Shown here: piece by piece, positions 1 to 7,786 of the stretch | Numbering within the stretch: the stretch's first letter is position 1 | Layout: each line of letters opens with the position of its first letter | NCBI RefSeq assembly: GCF_000219215.1 | Contig: NC_015726.1 | Span: forward strand, 2,170,001 to 2,234,000 | DNA from: Cupriavidus necator N-1 | GTDB lineage: Bacteria > Pseudomonadota > Gammaproteobacteria > Burkholderiales > Burkholderiaceae | Direction of reading: 5' to 3' | Length of the DNA stretch: 64,000 bases | Notes under the pieces: generated by a model | What the model saw: the letters and a program-made list of their open reading frames with translations, nothing else | What the model was told of the DNA's origin: nothing | The model's database searches: none | Made by a program: the position numbers and the translations under genes

Positions 1-129
1 CGGATCCTCGAGCATCCATTTGGCGTAGTCGCTCTCGACTCGCGTCGGTTCAGCGGCAAAGAGCTTCGAATAGAAGGCAATGCTCTTGCCAAGGTCGTCG
101 ACATGGACGTGAACGTGAAAGCGCTTCAT
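1..129 (-). CDS. ArsI/CadI-like VOC-fold protein (N-terminal part)
   Basis: Only the first 43 residues are in the window; the gene runs off the left edge. The visible part starts MKRFHVHVHVDDLGKSIAFY and continues to a DYAKWMLEDP stretch. This is the beta-alpha-beta start of a vicinal-oxygen-chelate (glyoxalase-fold) protein and closely resembles the start of ArsI (C-As lyase, an Fe(II) dioxygenase acting on trivalent organoarsenicals) and CadI. It begins 13 bp after the arsR stop on the same strand, so the two are probably co-transcribed. The residues that would separate ArsI (the later His, Glu and cysteine pair) from CadI lie outside the window. Family is fairly sure; substrate is inference. 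Confidence 0.7.
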   Translation of the reverse strand, partial: MKRFHVHVHVDDLGKSIAFYSKLFAAEPTRVESDYAKWMLEDP

Positions 130-142
130 CTGGACATCTCCA

Positions 143-457
143 TCAGCAGTGACAGGAAACCGCCGCTTCCTCGACGCCTTCGCAGCAATTGGCGGTCAGG
201 TAGCCGAGCAACGCATTCATATGCGCGAAAGCGGCGCGATAGATCAGGTTGCGTCCGTCCCGCTCCTGCGTCACCAGGCCGGCGTGCGCCAGTTCCTTCA
301 GGTGGAACGACAAGGTGGCCGCAGGCACGCCCAGCCGCTCGACCATCGCGCCGGGTGTCATGCCACCCGGGCCGGCGACGACCAGCATTCGAAAGACCTG
401 GAGGCGCAGCCCGTGGGCCAGTGCCGCAAGGGAGCGGACAACATCATTCTCTTCCAT
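143..457 (-). CDS. arsR: ArsR/SmtB-family metalloregulator, C-terminal cysteine type
   Basis: A 104-residue winged-helix repressor with the recognition region around residues 40-60 (LGVPAATLSFHLKEL). The usual alpha-3 CxC arsenic site is absent. Cysteines instead cluster at the C-terminus (Cys91-Cys92, Cys102, Cys104), which resembles the As(III) site described for Acidithiobacillus ferrooxidans ArsR. The start chosen is MEENDVV, the usual family N-terminus; an in-frame ATG at 553 would add 32 residues unlike the family. A 26-bp inverted repeat overlaps the chosen start, which suggests autoregulation. The next gene downstream is the ArsI/CadI-like gene. Sensing of trivalent arsenic is inferred from these cysteines and the neighbour. 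Confidence 0.85.
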   Translation of the reverse strand: MEENDVVRSLAALAHGLRLQVFRMLVVAGPGGMTPGAMVERLGVPAATLSFHLKELAHAGLVTQERDGRNLIYRAAFAHMNALLGYLTANCCEGVEEAAVSCHC

Positions 458-480
458 ATTTCTACAATACTGGAAATGTG
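455..480. promoter_or_regulatory. Inverted repeat, probable ArsR operator
   Basis: CATATTTCTA, six bases, TGGAAATGTG: the 10-base arms match at 8 of 10 positions. It is AT-rich in a GC-rich context and overlaps the arsR start codon, as expected for an autoregulatory ArsR operator. Assignment to this ArsR is inference. Confidence 0.6.
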
Positions 481-575
481 GGATTGATGCAATACCCGAT
501 CCGGCGAAGCGCTGCGGGCGCCCTGCCCGCCGTCCGCGTCGTTCCTGGGACAACCCTGCCCGCGATGCCCGCGTC

Positions 576-1271
576 CTAGTCCATCAGATCCGTGTACTCA
601 CCTTTCGCATAGGGCCGTGTGCGGTTCCACGGAGCGGGTTGCGGCAAGGCAGCGGCGGTCACCCGCGTGATCTTCTTCTGCGTGCCGCTGGCATTGCGCG
701 ACTGGACCAGTCGCGGATACTGGCCGGCCACGTCCCACTGGACCGTCACCTGTTCATCGCCGCGCTTTGCGCGGTACTCCTGCACACCGCCGCGCGCAGG
801 GCCGCTTGCGCTCATGGTCTTGAGCGCTGCCGGATCCAGCAGGTGGTAGGCGGTCGCCCACGAGCCGTCGAAGCCGACGTTGCCATACTCGGCCGGGCTG
901 ACTTCGAAGGTCTTGCGCATGGCGTCGCTGACCAGCCGCACCGACAGCTTGCCGGACGGCTGCCGCTCGATCCAGCGCGCGGCGGCCGACATGTCCATGT
1001 GCTTATGGCCCTTGTCTGCCTTGGCGTGCTCGGCTTCGTCATGCGCCCCGTGCGGGATCTCGCGCTCGATCCAGACCGTGCCGCCCTCGCGGTAGACACG
1101 TTCGGTGAAGTAGATGTCGCGACGCACACCGTCGGCCCCGATCGCCGACAACTCATGCTGCACGCGCAGCGCCAGGGGGCCGGTGGCCTTGGCCGGCTCT
1201 GCCGCCACGGCGGTGAAGGCTGCCGAGACCAGCAGCAGTGCGAGGACTGGAGTGGCTTGCTTGGTTTTCAT
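576..1271 (-). CDS. Exported protein of unknown function
   Basis: A 231-residue protein with a Sec signal peptide (MKTKQATP, then a hydrophobic core ending AVAA at about residue 24), so probably periplasmic. The mature part has a His/Asp-rich insert around residues 75-95 (HGAHDEAEHA, then HKHMDM) that could bind metal. The rest looks like mixed alpha/beta with no family I recognise. It lies about 100 bp downstream of two alkaline phosphatase genes on the same strand, and an ArsR unit follows it. A role in phosphate or metal handling is only suggested by position. Confidence 0.65.
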   Translation of the reverse strand: MKTKQATPVLALLLVSAAFTAVAAEPAKATGPLALRVQHELSAIGADGVRRDIYFTERVYREGGTVWIEREIPHGAHDEAEHAKADKGHKHMDMSAAARWIERQPSGKLSVRLVSDAMRKTFEVSPAEYGNVGFDGSWATAYHLLDPAALKTMSASGPARGGVQEYRAKRGDEQVTVQWDVAGQYPRLVQSRNASGTQKKITRVTAAALPQPAPWNRTRPYAKGEYTDLMD

Positions 1272-1300
1272 GAAATCCGTTCAGAAAGCGAAAATGCGCA

Positions 1301-1316
1301 CGCCGGCAAACCGGCG
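1301..1316 (-). terminator. Possible terminator after the alkaline phosphatase pair
   Basis: A CGCCGG-CAAA-CCGGCG hairpin between the phosphatase stop and the exported-protein start. On the minus strand a T-rich stretch follows only after several bases, so it is a weak candidate. Confidence 0.35.
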
Positions 1317-1372
1317 CGCGCATGGCATCAAAAGACACTGTGCTCAGTCGTGCAGCAAGGCCGCGGCCGCCA

Positions 1373-2758
1373 TCAGAGGCCCAGCGCGGACTTCACGACG
1401 CTGAAGACCTTGGTGTTATCGATGGTGCCCTTGAGCGCGGCATTGCCCGGCCCCGTCGAGAACAGCATCACATCGCCGCCGCCGTGGGTTTCCGAGCCCG
1501 GCGAGCCGAGGTTCACGCCGACTTCCTGCAGGTAGCCGTCGGCCGTGGTGTCCACCAGCGCGGGATTGTCGCGCGGGGACTTGCGCGGACCACCGCCGTT
1601 GCCAAACACCAGCGTGGTGTAAGGCAGGCCGTCGGCCGCCGTGGCCGGCTGCTTGGTCTTGATGTCCGTCACCGTGCCCAGGATCGGGTTGCCGCGATGC
1701 GAGTAGCCGTTGATCGTCATCGTGTGGTCGTGGTCGGCGGTGACGACGATCATCGTGTTCGACAGGTCCACCATCGACAGCGCACGCTTGATGGCATCGT
1801 CAAACGCGATCGTGTCTTCCAGCGCGCGCTTGGCGTTGGTGCCGTGCAGCGCATGGTCGATCCGGCCGCCCTCCACCATGAGGAAATAGCCGCTGCCGTT
1901 CTTCTGCAGGATGCGGATGGCCTTCTCGGTCATGTCGGCCAGGCTAGGCTCGTCGACATTGTTCTTGACGCGGTCCAGCTCGTAGTTGAGGTGGTCCATG
2001 TTGAACAGGCCGAGCAGCTTGTTGGTGGATGCCGGATCCACGGCCTTGAACGCGGTGCCGGTGGTCACATAGGTGTAGCCCGGGAACTGCGTGGTCAGGT
2101 CGACGCCATCCGTGCGCTTGCCACCCGCGGCACTGGGCAGGAACTGGCGGCGGCCGCCGCCAAGCAGCACGTCCAGGCCGTCCTTGAGCGCCGTGTTGTA
2201 GCCGGCGTTGCCGGGCGTTGCCTGTGCGGCGATGTTGTTCTCGCCGTCGCGGTGGCAGACGTGCGAGAAGGTGGCCGCCGGCGTCGCGTGCGTCACGCGC
2301 GTAGTGGTCACCGCGCCGACCGACTTGCCGGCGGCCTTGGCCAGTTCCAGCACGGTCACGACCGGCGAGCCGTTGCCGCTGGGACAGGTGCTGTCACCGG
2401 CGCTGGTCACATAGGACTTGCCGGTGCCGTCGCTGGCCTTGGTATCAGCCGACATGGAGATGACTTCGTTGTTCATCTTCACGCCGGTCATGTAGGCCGC
2501 CATCGACGGCGCGCTGTCGGTGGTCTGCGCGTCGTTCGAATACGTCTTCACGCGCGCGGTGCGCTTGAGCGACTCCATGTTGAGCTTGCCCGTCTCGCCA
2601 TACTTGTAGATGCGCGAAGCGGTGACGGTGGTCGGGCCCATGCCGTCGCCCAAGAAGAAGATGACATTTTTGGCCTCGCCCGCGGCTTGCGCAGGGAGGG
2701 CAATGCAGGCGCAGGCAGCCGCAACTGCGGACAGGCCGGTTCGAATGATGAGTTTCAT
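1373..2758 (-). CDS. Alkaline phosphatase, soluble periplasmic form
   Basis: A 461-residue phosphomonoesterase of the E. coli PhoA superfamily, with a signal peptide (about residues 1-26, ending AQAA). Visible metal and catalytic motifs are FFLGDGMG (Asp38), the nucleophile motif TTDSAPS (Ser82), EGGRIDHALHG, TADHDHT and ETHGGGDV, which together supply the two-zinc site. It should release phosphate from organic esters in the periplasm. It lies 26 bp downstream of a paralogue with the same motifs, so the pair is a tandem duplication and probably one transcript. No convincing Pho box was seen upstream of the pair. Confidence 0.93.
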   Translation of the reverse strand: MKLIIRTGLSAVAAACACIALPAQAAGEAKNVIFFLGDGMGPTTVTASRIYKYGETGKLNMESLKRTARVKTYSNDAQTTDSAPSMAAYMTGVKMNNEVISMSADTKASDGTGKSYVTSAGDSTCPSGNGSPVVTVLELAKAAGKSVGAVTTTRVTHATPAATFSHVCHRDGENNIAAQATPGNAGYNTALKDGLDVLLGGGRRQFLPSAAGGKRTDGVDLTTQFPGYTYVTTGTAFKAVDPASTNKLLGLFNMDHLNYELDRVKNNVDEPSLADMTEKAIRILQKNGSGYFLMVEGGRIDHALHGTNAKRALEDTIAFDDAIKRALSMVDLSNTMIVVTADHDHTMTINGYSHRGNPILGTVTDIKTKQPATAADGLPYTTLVFGNGGGPRKSPRDNPALVDTTADGYLQEVGVNLGSPGSETHGGGDVMLFSTGPGNAALKGTIDNTKVFSVVKSALGL

Positions 2759-2784
2759 GGCGTTATTCCGTCAGCGATAGTGGC

Positions 2785-4236
2785 TTAGAGGCCGATGGCC
2801 GTCTTGATCAGGCCGAACACCTCGGTGTTGTTCATCACACCGGTGAAGGATTCGGCACCATTGCCCAGTGCGCCGATAAAGACATCGGTGCCGCCATGGG
2901 TCTCGCCACCTGCCGCCATCGGGATCGCGGCTTCCTGGTGATAGCTCTTGTCGTAGACCTGTGCATCGGTCAGCGCGGTGCGCGTGGCCGGGCGGTTTTC
3001 GCCGTTGCCGAAACCGATGATGGTGAAGGGATTGCCGCCGGAGTCCGTGGACAGTGCGCCGGTCACGTAGTTCTTCAGCAGGCCCAGCACGCCGGGGTTG
3101 CTGTCGCTGGTGGGGCCGGTGCGCTTGGCGTAGCCATTGAGTACCAGCGTGTGGTCATGGTCGGCGGTGACGACGATCAGCGTGTTCTTCAGGCCCGGGT
3201 CGATCACGTTGAGCTTGTCGATGGCGGTCTTGATCGCGGTGTCGAAGGCCACGGTGTCCTGCAGCGCCTTGCGCGCGGTGGTTTCATGCAAGGCGTGGTC
3301 GATGCGGCCGCCTTCCACCATCAGGAAGAAACCCTTCTTCTTCGCGGCAAGCACGTCGATGGCCTTGCTGGTCATCTCCGCCAGGCTCGGCTCGTCGCCG
3401 GGAACGCGGTCCAGGTCGTAGGCCATATGGCTGGACGTGAACAGGCCTGCCACCTTCTTGGCGCTGGCGGCGTCGATCTTGTCGAACTCGGCCTTGCTGG
3501 ACGCGTAGGTATAGCCGGCCTTCGTCAGCTCGCCAACCAGGTCGCGGCCGTCGGTGCGGGCGCCACCCGCGGCCTTGCTCTGGAAGTGCTTGCGGCCGCC
3601 GCCGAAGATCACATCGACGCCGTCGCCTAGCGCGCTGTTGTAGCCGGCGCCGTTCGGCACCAGTTGCGCGGCGATGGTGTTCTCGGCATCGCGGTGGCAG
3701 ACGTGCGCGTAGGTCGTGGCGGGAGTCGCGTGCGTGATGCGGGTGGTGGTGACCACGCCGGTGCCATAGCCTGCCGTCTTCATCTGCTCGAGCAGCGTCG
3801 GCACGCTCTGGCCGTTGCCGGAAGCCGGGCAGGTGCTGTCCGCGCCGGACAGATAGTCCTTGCCGCTGGCATCAAAGGCACTGGTCTCCGGCGTCATCGA
3901 GATGACTTCGTTGTTCATCTTGACGCCGGTCATGTAGGCCGCCATCGACGGCGCGCTGTCGGTCACCTGCGCGTTGTTCGAATAGGTCCGGATAAACCCG
4001 CTCTCGGGGAGCGTGTCCATGGTCAGCTCACCATCCTCGCCGACCTTGTAGATCCGCGCCGCAGTCATCGTCGCCATGCCCATGCCGTCGCCAAGGAAGA
4101 ACACGACGTTCTTCGTGGGCGCGGCGCTGCCGCCAGCCGGCGGCTGCGTGACCGACGCATTGCTGTCATCATCGCTGCCGCACGACGCCACGGCCAGCGC
4201 CAGCAGCGGTGCCGCCAGTATTGAAAGACGCCTCAT
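2785..4236 (-). CDS. Alkaline phosphatase, predicted lipoprotein form
   Basis: A 483-residue paralogue of the next gene. The start is MRRLSIL, preceded by GGGAGGAAAT; a longer reading from 4332 has no family support. Residues 16-19 (V-A-S-C) after a hydrophobic stretch form a lipobox, followed by GSDDDSN, so this copy is probably membrane-anchored where the downstream copy is soluble. Catalytic motifs are FFLGDGMG, VTDSAPS, EGGRIDHALHE, TADHDHT and ETHGGTDV. It is first in the pair and is divergent from the metal efflux operon. Function as a phosphomonoesterase is well supported; its preferred substrate is unknown. Confidence 0.93.
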   Translation of the reverse strand: MRRLSILAAPLLALAVASCGSDDDSNASVTQPPAGGSAAPTKNVVFFLGDGMGMATMTAARIYKVGEDGELTMDTLPESGFIRTYSNNAQVTDSAPSMAAYMTGVKMNNEVISMTPETSAFDASGKDYLSGADSTCPASGNGQSVPTLLEQMKTAGYGTGVVTTTRITHATPATTYAHVCHRDAENTIAAQLVPNGAGYNSALGDGVDVIFGGGRKHFQSKAAGGARTDGRDLVGELTKAGYTYASSKAEFDKIDAASAKKVAGLFTSSHMAYDLDRVPGDEPSLAEMTSKAIDVLAAKKKGFFLMVEGGRIDHALHETTARKALQDTVAFDTAIKTAIDKLNVIDPGLKNTLIVVTADHDHTLVLNGYAKRTGPTSDSNPGVLGLLKNYVTGALSTDSGGNPFTIIGFGNGENRPATRTALTDAQVYDKSYHQEAAIPMAAGGETHGGTDVFIGALGNGAESFTGVMNNTEVFGLIKTAIGL

Positions 4237-4289
4237 ATTTCCTCCCCGTTGGTTTTGGCGGGAGGATGCACGACGAATATTTCGGCACC

Positions 4290-4301
4290 GTGACGCGTCA
4301 C
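4290..4301. promoter_or_regulatory. Perfect 12-bp palindrome in the phosphatase/cus divergent region
   Basis: GTGACGCGTCAC, symmetric over all 12 bases, 54 bp upstream of the lipoprotein phosphatase start and about 190 bp upstream of the cus operon. It may be an operator for either side; no regulator is encoded next to it. Confidence 0.4.
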
Positions 4302-4478
4302 ATATAGACGGCAACGTTGTCACTGCAGTCAAACATCGAAAAGTGCAGCATCAGGCAGCTCGCCATGATCGGCCTGTTGAAGGCGAACGGCCCGCCTGTG
4401 CGGCGAGCTGCCGCAGTAGTGAAGCTGCCTGGTGACGCTGAACACTGCTATATTGTCGCCAAAACAGGCACCGCTCTC

Positions 4479-4877
4479 GTGGGTAAATCGCATCGCCGGC
4501 CATGGTTCGCCGGCTTCCTCCTCGTTGTCTTCCTGGCAGCCCAGCTGGCAGCGGCGGCGTACGCTTGTACCGGCAGCCGCTACCAGGCGGAACACAGCGG
4601 CACGATGGCGGCGATGACCGAGTCCTGTGCCGAGATGGCCACCAGCGACAGCCAGCAAGGTATCGACCAGAGCGGGCTTTGCCTCGCGCATTGCCAGGCC
4701 GATGCCAAGAACGCCGACCATGCTTCGCCGCAGCTTCCGGCCTTCATGCCGGTGCTGATGCGCGTGATTGAGCCAACGCGCGTGGTCCTGGCGGAGGTTC
4801 GCGTTGCGCTGCGCGCCGAGGCAGAGGCGCGCGGTCCACCACCCCTCACCATCCTTCACTGCAGTTTCCAGACTTAG
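4479..4877 (+). CDS. CusD-like small exported protein preceding the efflux operon
   Basis: About 132 residues from a GTG start (GKSHRRPWFAG); the reading frame is open back to 4317, so the start is uncertain. One hydrophobic segment (about residues 10-28, FLLVVFLAAQLAAAAYA) acts as signal or anchor. It is followed by a Cys/His/Met-rich region (MAAMTESCAEM, then CLAHC) and a C-terminus ending ILHCSFQT. This resembles the small proteins found before cus/czc operons in metal-resistant Cupriavidus and relatives. Its spacing (66 bp before cusC) and strand suggest it leads the operon. A metal-related role is inferred from context and cysteines. Confidence 0.6.
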   Translation: MGKSHRRPWFAGFLLVVFLAAQLAAAAYACTGSRYQAEHSGTMAAMTESCAEMATSDSQQGIDQSGLCLAHCQADAKNADHASPQLPAFMPVLMRVIEPTRVVLAEVRVALRAEAEARGPPPLTILHCSFQT

Positions 4878-4943
4878 CCTCCGGTTCGACGTCACCTGGT
4901 GCTGCCCGCCATGCGGGCAGCAGTCGTCGTTCCTGGAGGCTTT

Positions 4944-6245
4944 ATGCTTTATCTACGTCACCTGACCGTGGCGCTGCTCAGCGCGCCCGCAGTGGGCCTG
5001 GCTGCGCCGCAAGGCGCGCCCGGGCAATCCGCCCCTTCCCTCTCCCTTGAGGAAGCCGTCGCGATCGCAAGCGCCCATGCCGGCGACGCTGAATCGTCGC
5101 GCAGCGCCGTGGAGGCCGCCGGGCAAATGGCGGTAGCCGCCGGCCGCCTGCCGGATCCCGTGCTCAAGCTCGGCGTCAACAACGTGCCCGTCAACGGCTC
5201 GGACGCGTTCTCGCTGAGCCGGGATTCCATGACCATGCGCTCGATCTCAGTGATGCAGGAATTCACGCGTGCGGACAAGCGCCGCGCCAGGGCCGCGCGC
5301 TTCGAAGCCGAAGCCGCCGCTGCCGACGCGCAGCGTGCGGTGGGGCTGGCAGGCGTGCAGCGCAATGCGGTCAATGCCTGGCTCGACCGGTGGTATGCGG
5401 AGCAGGCCGGCGTGCTGCTCGGCCATCACAGCCATCCACTTGAACTGGCACTGCAGGCCGCCACCGCGGCCTACCGCAGCGGGCGCGGCTCGCGTGCGGA
5501 CGTACTGGCGATGGAGCTGGAAATCCAGAAGCTGCACGACCGCGAGGACGAGAACCGCGCCGCGCTGGCGACCGCCACGCTGAACCTGGAGCGCTGGGTC
5601 GGCGCCGCTGCAGGGCGCCCGCTGTCGGATCGGCCACCGCTTGAAGTGCCGCCAGGCGCCCGGCAACTCGCCAGGGGCGAGTTCGAGGCCGTGCCCGAAC
5701 TGTCGGCTGCGCAGCGCGACGTGGCACTGGCCGAATCGGAGATCCAGGTAGCAACGGAAGCCCGCAAGCCGGACGTGACGGTCGAGCTGATGTACAGCCA
5801 GCGCGGCTCGGCCTACTCGAACATGGGCTCGCTCAATGTCAGCTTCCCATTACCGTGGGACCGGGGCAACCGCCAGGACCGCGAAATCAGTGCGCGGCTG
5901 GCGCAGGCCAATGACGCGCGGGCCAGGCTGGAAATGGTCCGGCGCAATACCCAGGCCATGGTCGGCGCCAGGCTGGCCGAGCTGCAGCGCAACCTTGACC
6001 GGCTGCGGCGCTACGACGACAAGACCTTGCCGCTCGCCCGGGCACAGGCGGATGCGGCACTGACGGCCTACCGCGCCAACACGGGCACCTTGGTGGCGGT
6101 CGCCGAAGCCAACCATCGCGCCATCGACACCGCCATGGATCGCCTGCTGCTTGAGGCAAAGACCGCGAAGCTGTGGGCGGGCCTGAACTACCTGGTGCCG
6201 TTGCCTACCGTCCAGACCGAAGCCGCAGCGAAGGAGGCAAAATGA
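4944..6245 (+). CDS. cusC: Outer-membrane factor of RND metal efflux (CusC/TolC family)
   Basis: A 433-residue protein with an N-terminal signal peptide (MLYLRHLTVALLSAPAVGLA) and two long helical repeat regions typical of TolC-family outer-membrane channels (LSLEEAVAIA, then LAESEIQVATEARKPD with a FPLPWDRGNR turn). No lipobox cysteine is seen, unlike E. coli CusC. The start at 4944 is fixed by GGAGG eight bases upstream. It forms the exit duct of a tripartite pump with the next two genes. Its stop overlaps the cusB start (ATGA), showing translational coupling. Confidence 0.9.
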   Translation: MLYLRHLTVALLSAPAVGLAAPQGAPGQSAPSLSLEEAVAIASAHAGDAESSRSAVEAAGQMAVAAGRLPDPVLKLGVNNVPVNGSDAFSLSRDSMTMRSISVMQEFTRADKRRARAARFEAEAAAADAQRAVGLAGVQRNAVNAWLDRWYAEQAGVLLGHHSHPLELALQAATAAYRSGRGSRADVLAMELEIQKLHDREDENRAALATATLNLERWVGAAAGRPLSDRPPLEVPPGARQLARGEFEAVPELSAAQRDVALAESEIQVATEARKPDVTVELMYSQRGSAYSNMGSLNVSFPLPWDRGNRQDREISARLAQANDARARLEMVRRNTQAMVGARLAELQRNLDRLRRYDDKTLPLARAQADAALTAYRANTGTLVAVAEANHRAIDTAMDRLLLEAKTAKLWAGLNYLVPLPTVQTEAAAKEAK

Positions 6246-7786
6246 AGAAGCACGCCATTGCAGCAGCCGCCGGGCTGGTCGTCGCCTGCATCGCCCTCTA
6301 CGGCGCTTACCACTTCGGGTTCACGCGCGGCACGCAAACTGCGCAACCGTCGGGCACGCCTGGCGCGGAATCCACCGTACTCAAGGCCGGCGACATCGAT
6401 CCCAAGACCGGCAGGAAAATCCTGTACTGGCACGATCCCATGGTGCCGGGCCAGCGCTTCGACAAGCCGGGCAAGTCGCCCTTCATGGAGATGCAACTGG
6501 TGCCGGTCTACGCGGACGGCGATGGGGGTGGCAGCGGTGTCACCGTCGACAGCCATGTCGCACAAAACCTTGGCATTCGCACCGCCGAGGCAAAGCCTGG
6601 ACGGCTGACCGCGATGCTGCAGGTGCCAGGCAATGTCGCCATCGACGAACGCAGCGTGCAGATCATCCAGGCGCGCACCAACGCCTTTGTGCAGCACGTC
6701 GCGGTCCGGGCGACCCTTGACCCGGTCCGGCGTGGCCAGGCGCTGGTCACCCTGTACTCGCCCGACTGGGTCGCGGCGCAAGAGGAATACCTGGCCGTGT
6801 CGCGCATGGCAGGAAGTGAACACCTGGGCGACCTGCGCGGCGCGGCGCGGGCTCGCATGCTGCAGGCGGGCATGACGCCGGGCCAGGTCAGTGCGGTCGA
6901 GAGATCCGGAAAATTGCAGTCCGGTATTGCCATCGCCAGCCCGGTCGATGGCCTCGTGACCGAGGTGGCGGTGCGCGAGGGCATGACCGTGTCGCCGGGC
7001 ATGACGCTGTTCCGCCTGGCTGATCTCAGCCAGGTCTGGGTGATTGCCGAGGTACCAGAGGGCCAGGCCGGCACTATCCGGGCCGGCGCGGCTGCGACGG
7101 TACTGCAGGGCGGCACGGCCGGCCCCCTTGCCGGCAAGGTCGACGCCATCCTTCCCGACGTCAACCCGGCGACCCGCACCGTCAAGGCCCGCATCGTCCT
7201 GCCCAACCCCGGCAGGCGCCTGCTGCCGGGCATGTTTGTCAGGGTCAGCTTCGACAGTGGCGCACAGCAGGAGGCGTTGCTGATCCCGTCGGAGTCGGTC
7301 ATCCGCACCGGTCAGCGCAATATCGTCATGGTCGATGCCGGCCAGGCAGGGTTCGTTGCCACCGATATCAAGACCGGCCGCGAGGCCGATGGCATGGTCG
7401 AGGTGCTGGACGGACTGGCGCCGGGGCAGAAAGTGGTCACGTCCGGCCAGTTCCTGATCGACTCGGAAGCCAGCCTGCGCGGCAGCGCGGAACGGATGAC
7501 GGCCACACCAGCAGCGTCTGCACCTGCCGCGCCGGCCGCAGAGCATGAGGGCACCGGCCGCATCGAAGCCGTGAACGGCAGCGAGAGCCTGACCATCTCG
7601 CACGGCCCGATCCCGTCGGCACAGTGGGGCGCGATGACCATGGACTTCGCCGCACCGCCAACTGGCCTGCCCAAGGGACTGAAGCCTGGCGACCGCATCC
7701 GCTTCCGCTTCCACCTGGACCGCGATGGTGCGGCCACGCTGTCGTCGGTCGAGCCCGCCGGCACCGCCCAGGGAGCCAGGCCATGA
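6242..7786 (+). CDS. cusB: RND periplasmic adaptor CusB with fused C-terminal CusF domain
   Basis: A 514-residue membrane-fusion protein. Order of parts: signal/anchor (about 1-25); a heavy-metal-binding domain at about 58-90 ([11 protein letters not shown], then [12 protein letters not shown]); the barrel-sandwich and beta-barrel core ([20 protein letters not shown], then [15 protein letters not shown]); and from about 436 an extra domain with [14 protein letters not shown], the copper/silver site pattern of CusF including the Trp. It links the inner-membrane pump to the outer channel and loads Cu(I)/Ag(I). The start overlaps the cusC stop and its own stop overlaps the cusA start. A CusF-like tail is known for SilB-type adaptors. 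Confidence 0.93.
   Translation: MKKHAIAAAAGLVVACIALYGAYHFGFTRGTQTAQPSGTPGAESTVLKAGDIDPKTGRKILYWHDPMVPGQRFDKPGKSPFMEMQLVPVYADGDGGGSGVTVDSHVAQNLGIRTAEAKPGRLTAMLQVPGNVAIDERSVQIIQARTNAFVQHVAVRATLDPVRRGQALVTLYSPDWVAAQEEYLAVSRMAGSEHLGDLRGAARARMLQAGMTPGQVSAVERSGKLQSGIAIASPVDGLVTEVAVREGMTVSPGMTLFRLADLSQVWVIAEVPEGQAGTIRAGAAATVLQGGTAGPLAGKVDAILPDVNPATRTVKARIVLPNPGRRLLPGMFVRVSFDSGAQQEALLIPSESVIRTGQRNIVMVDAGQAGFVATDIKTGREADGMVEVLDGLAPGQKVVTSGQFLIDSEASLRGSAERMTATPAASAPAAPAAEHEGTGRIEAVNGSESLTISHGPIPSAQWGAMTMDFAAPPTGLPKGLKPGDRIRFRFHLDRDGAATLSSVEPAGTAQGARP

Noticed and set aside
1322..2788. Plus-strand open frame (488 codons) over the alkaline phosphatase
   Set aside because: Antisense to a gene with all catalytic motifs; composition is that of a shadow frame and no known domain is visible.
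4302..4335. Possible Pho box upstream of the phosphatase pair (TTGTCAC and AGTCAAA strings)
   Set aside because: The two halves are 9 rather than 11 bp apart and match the consensus poorly.
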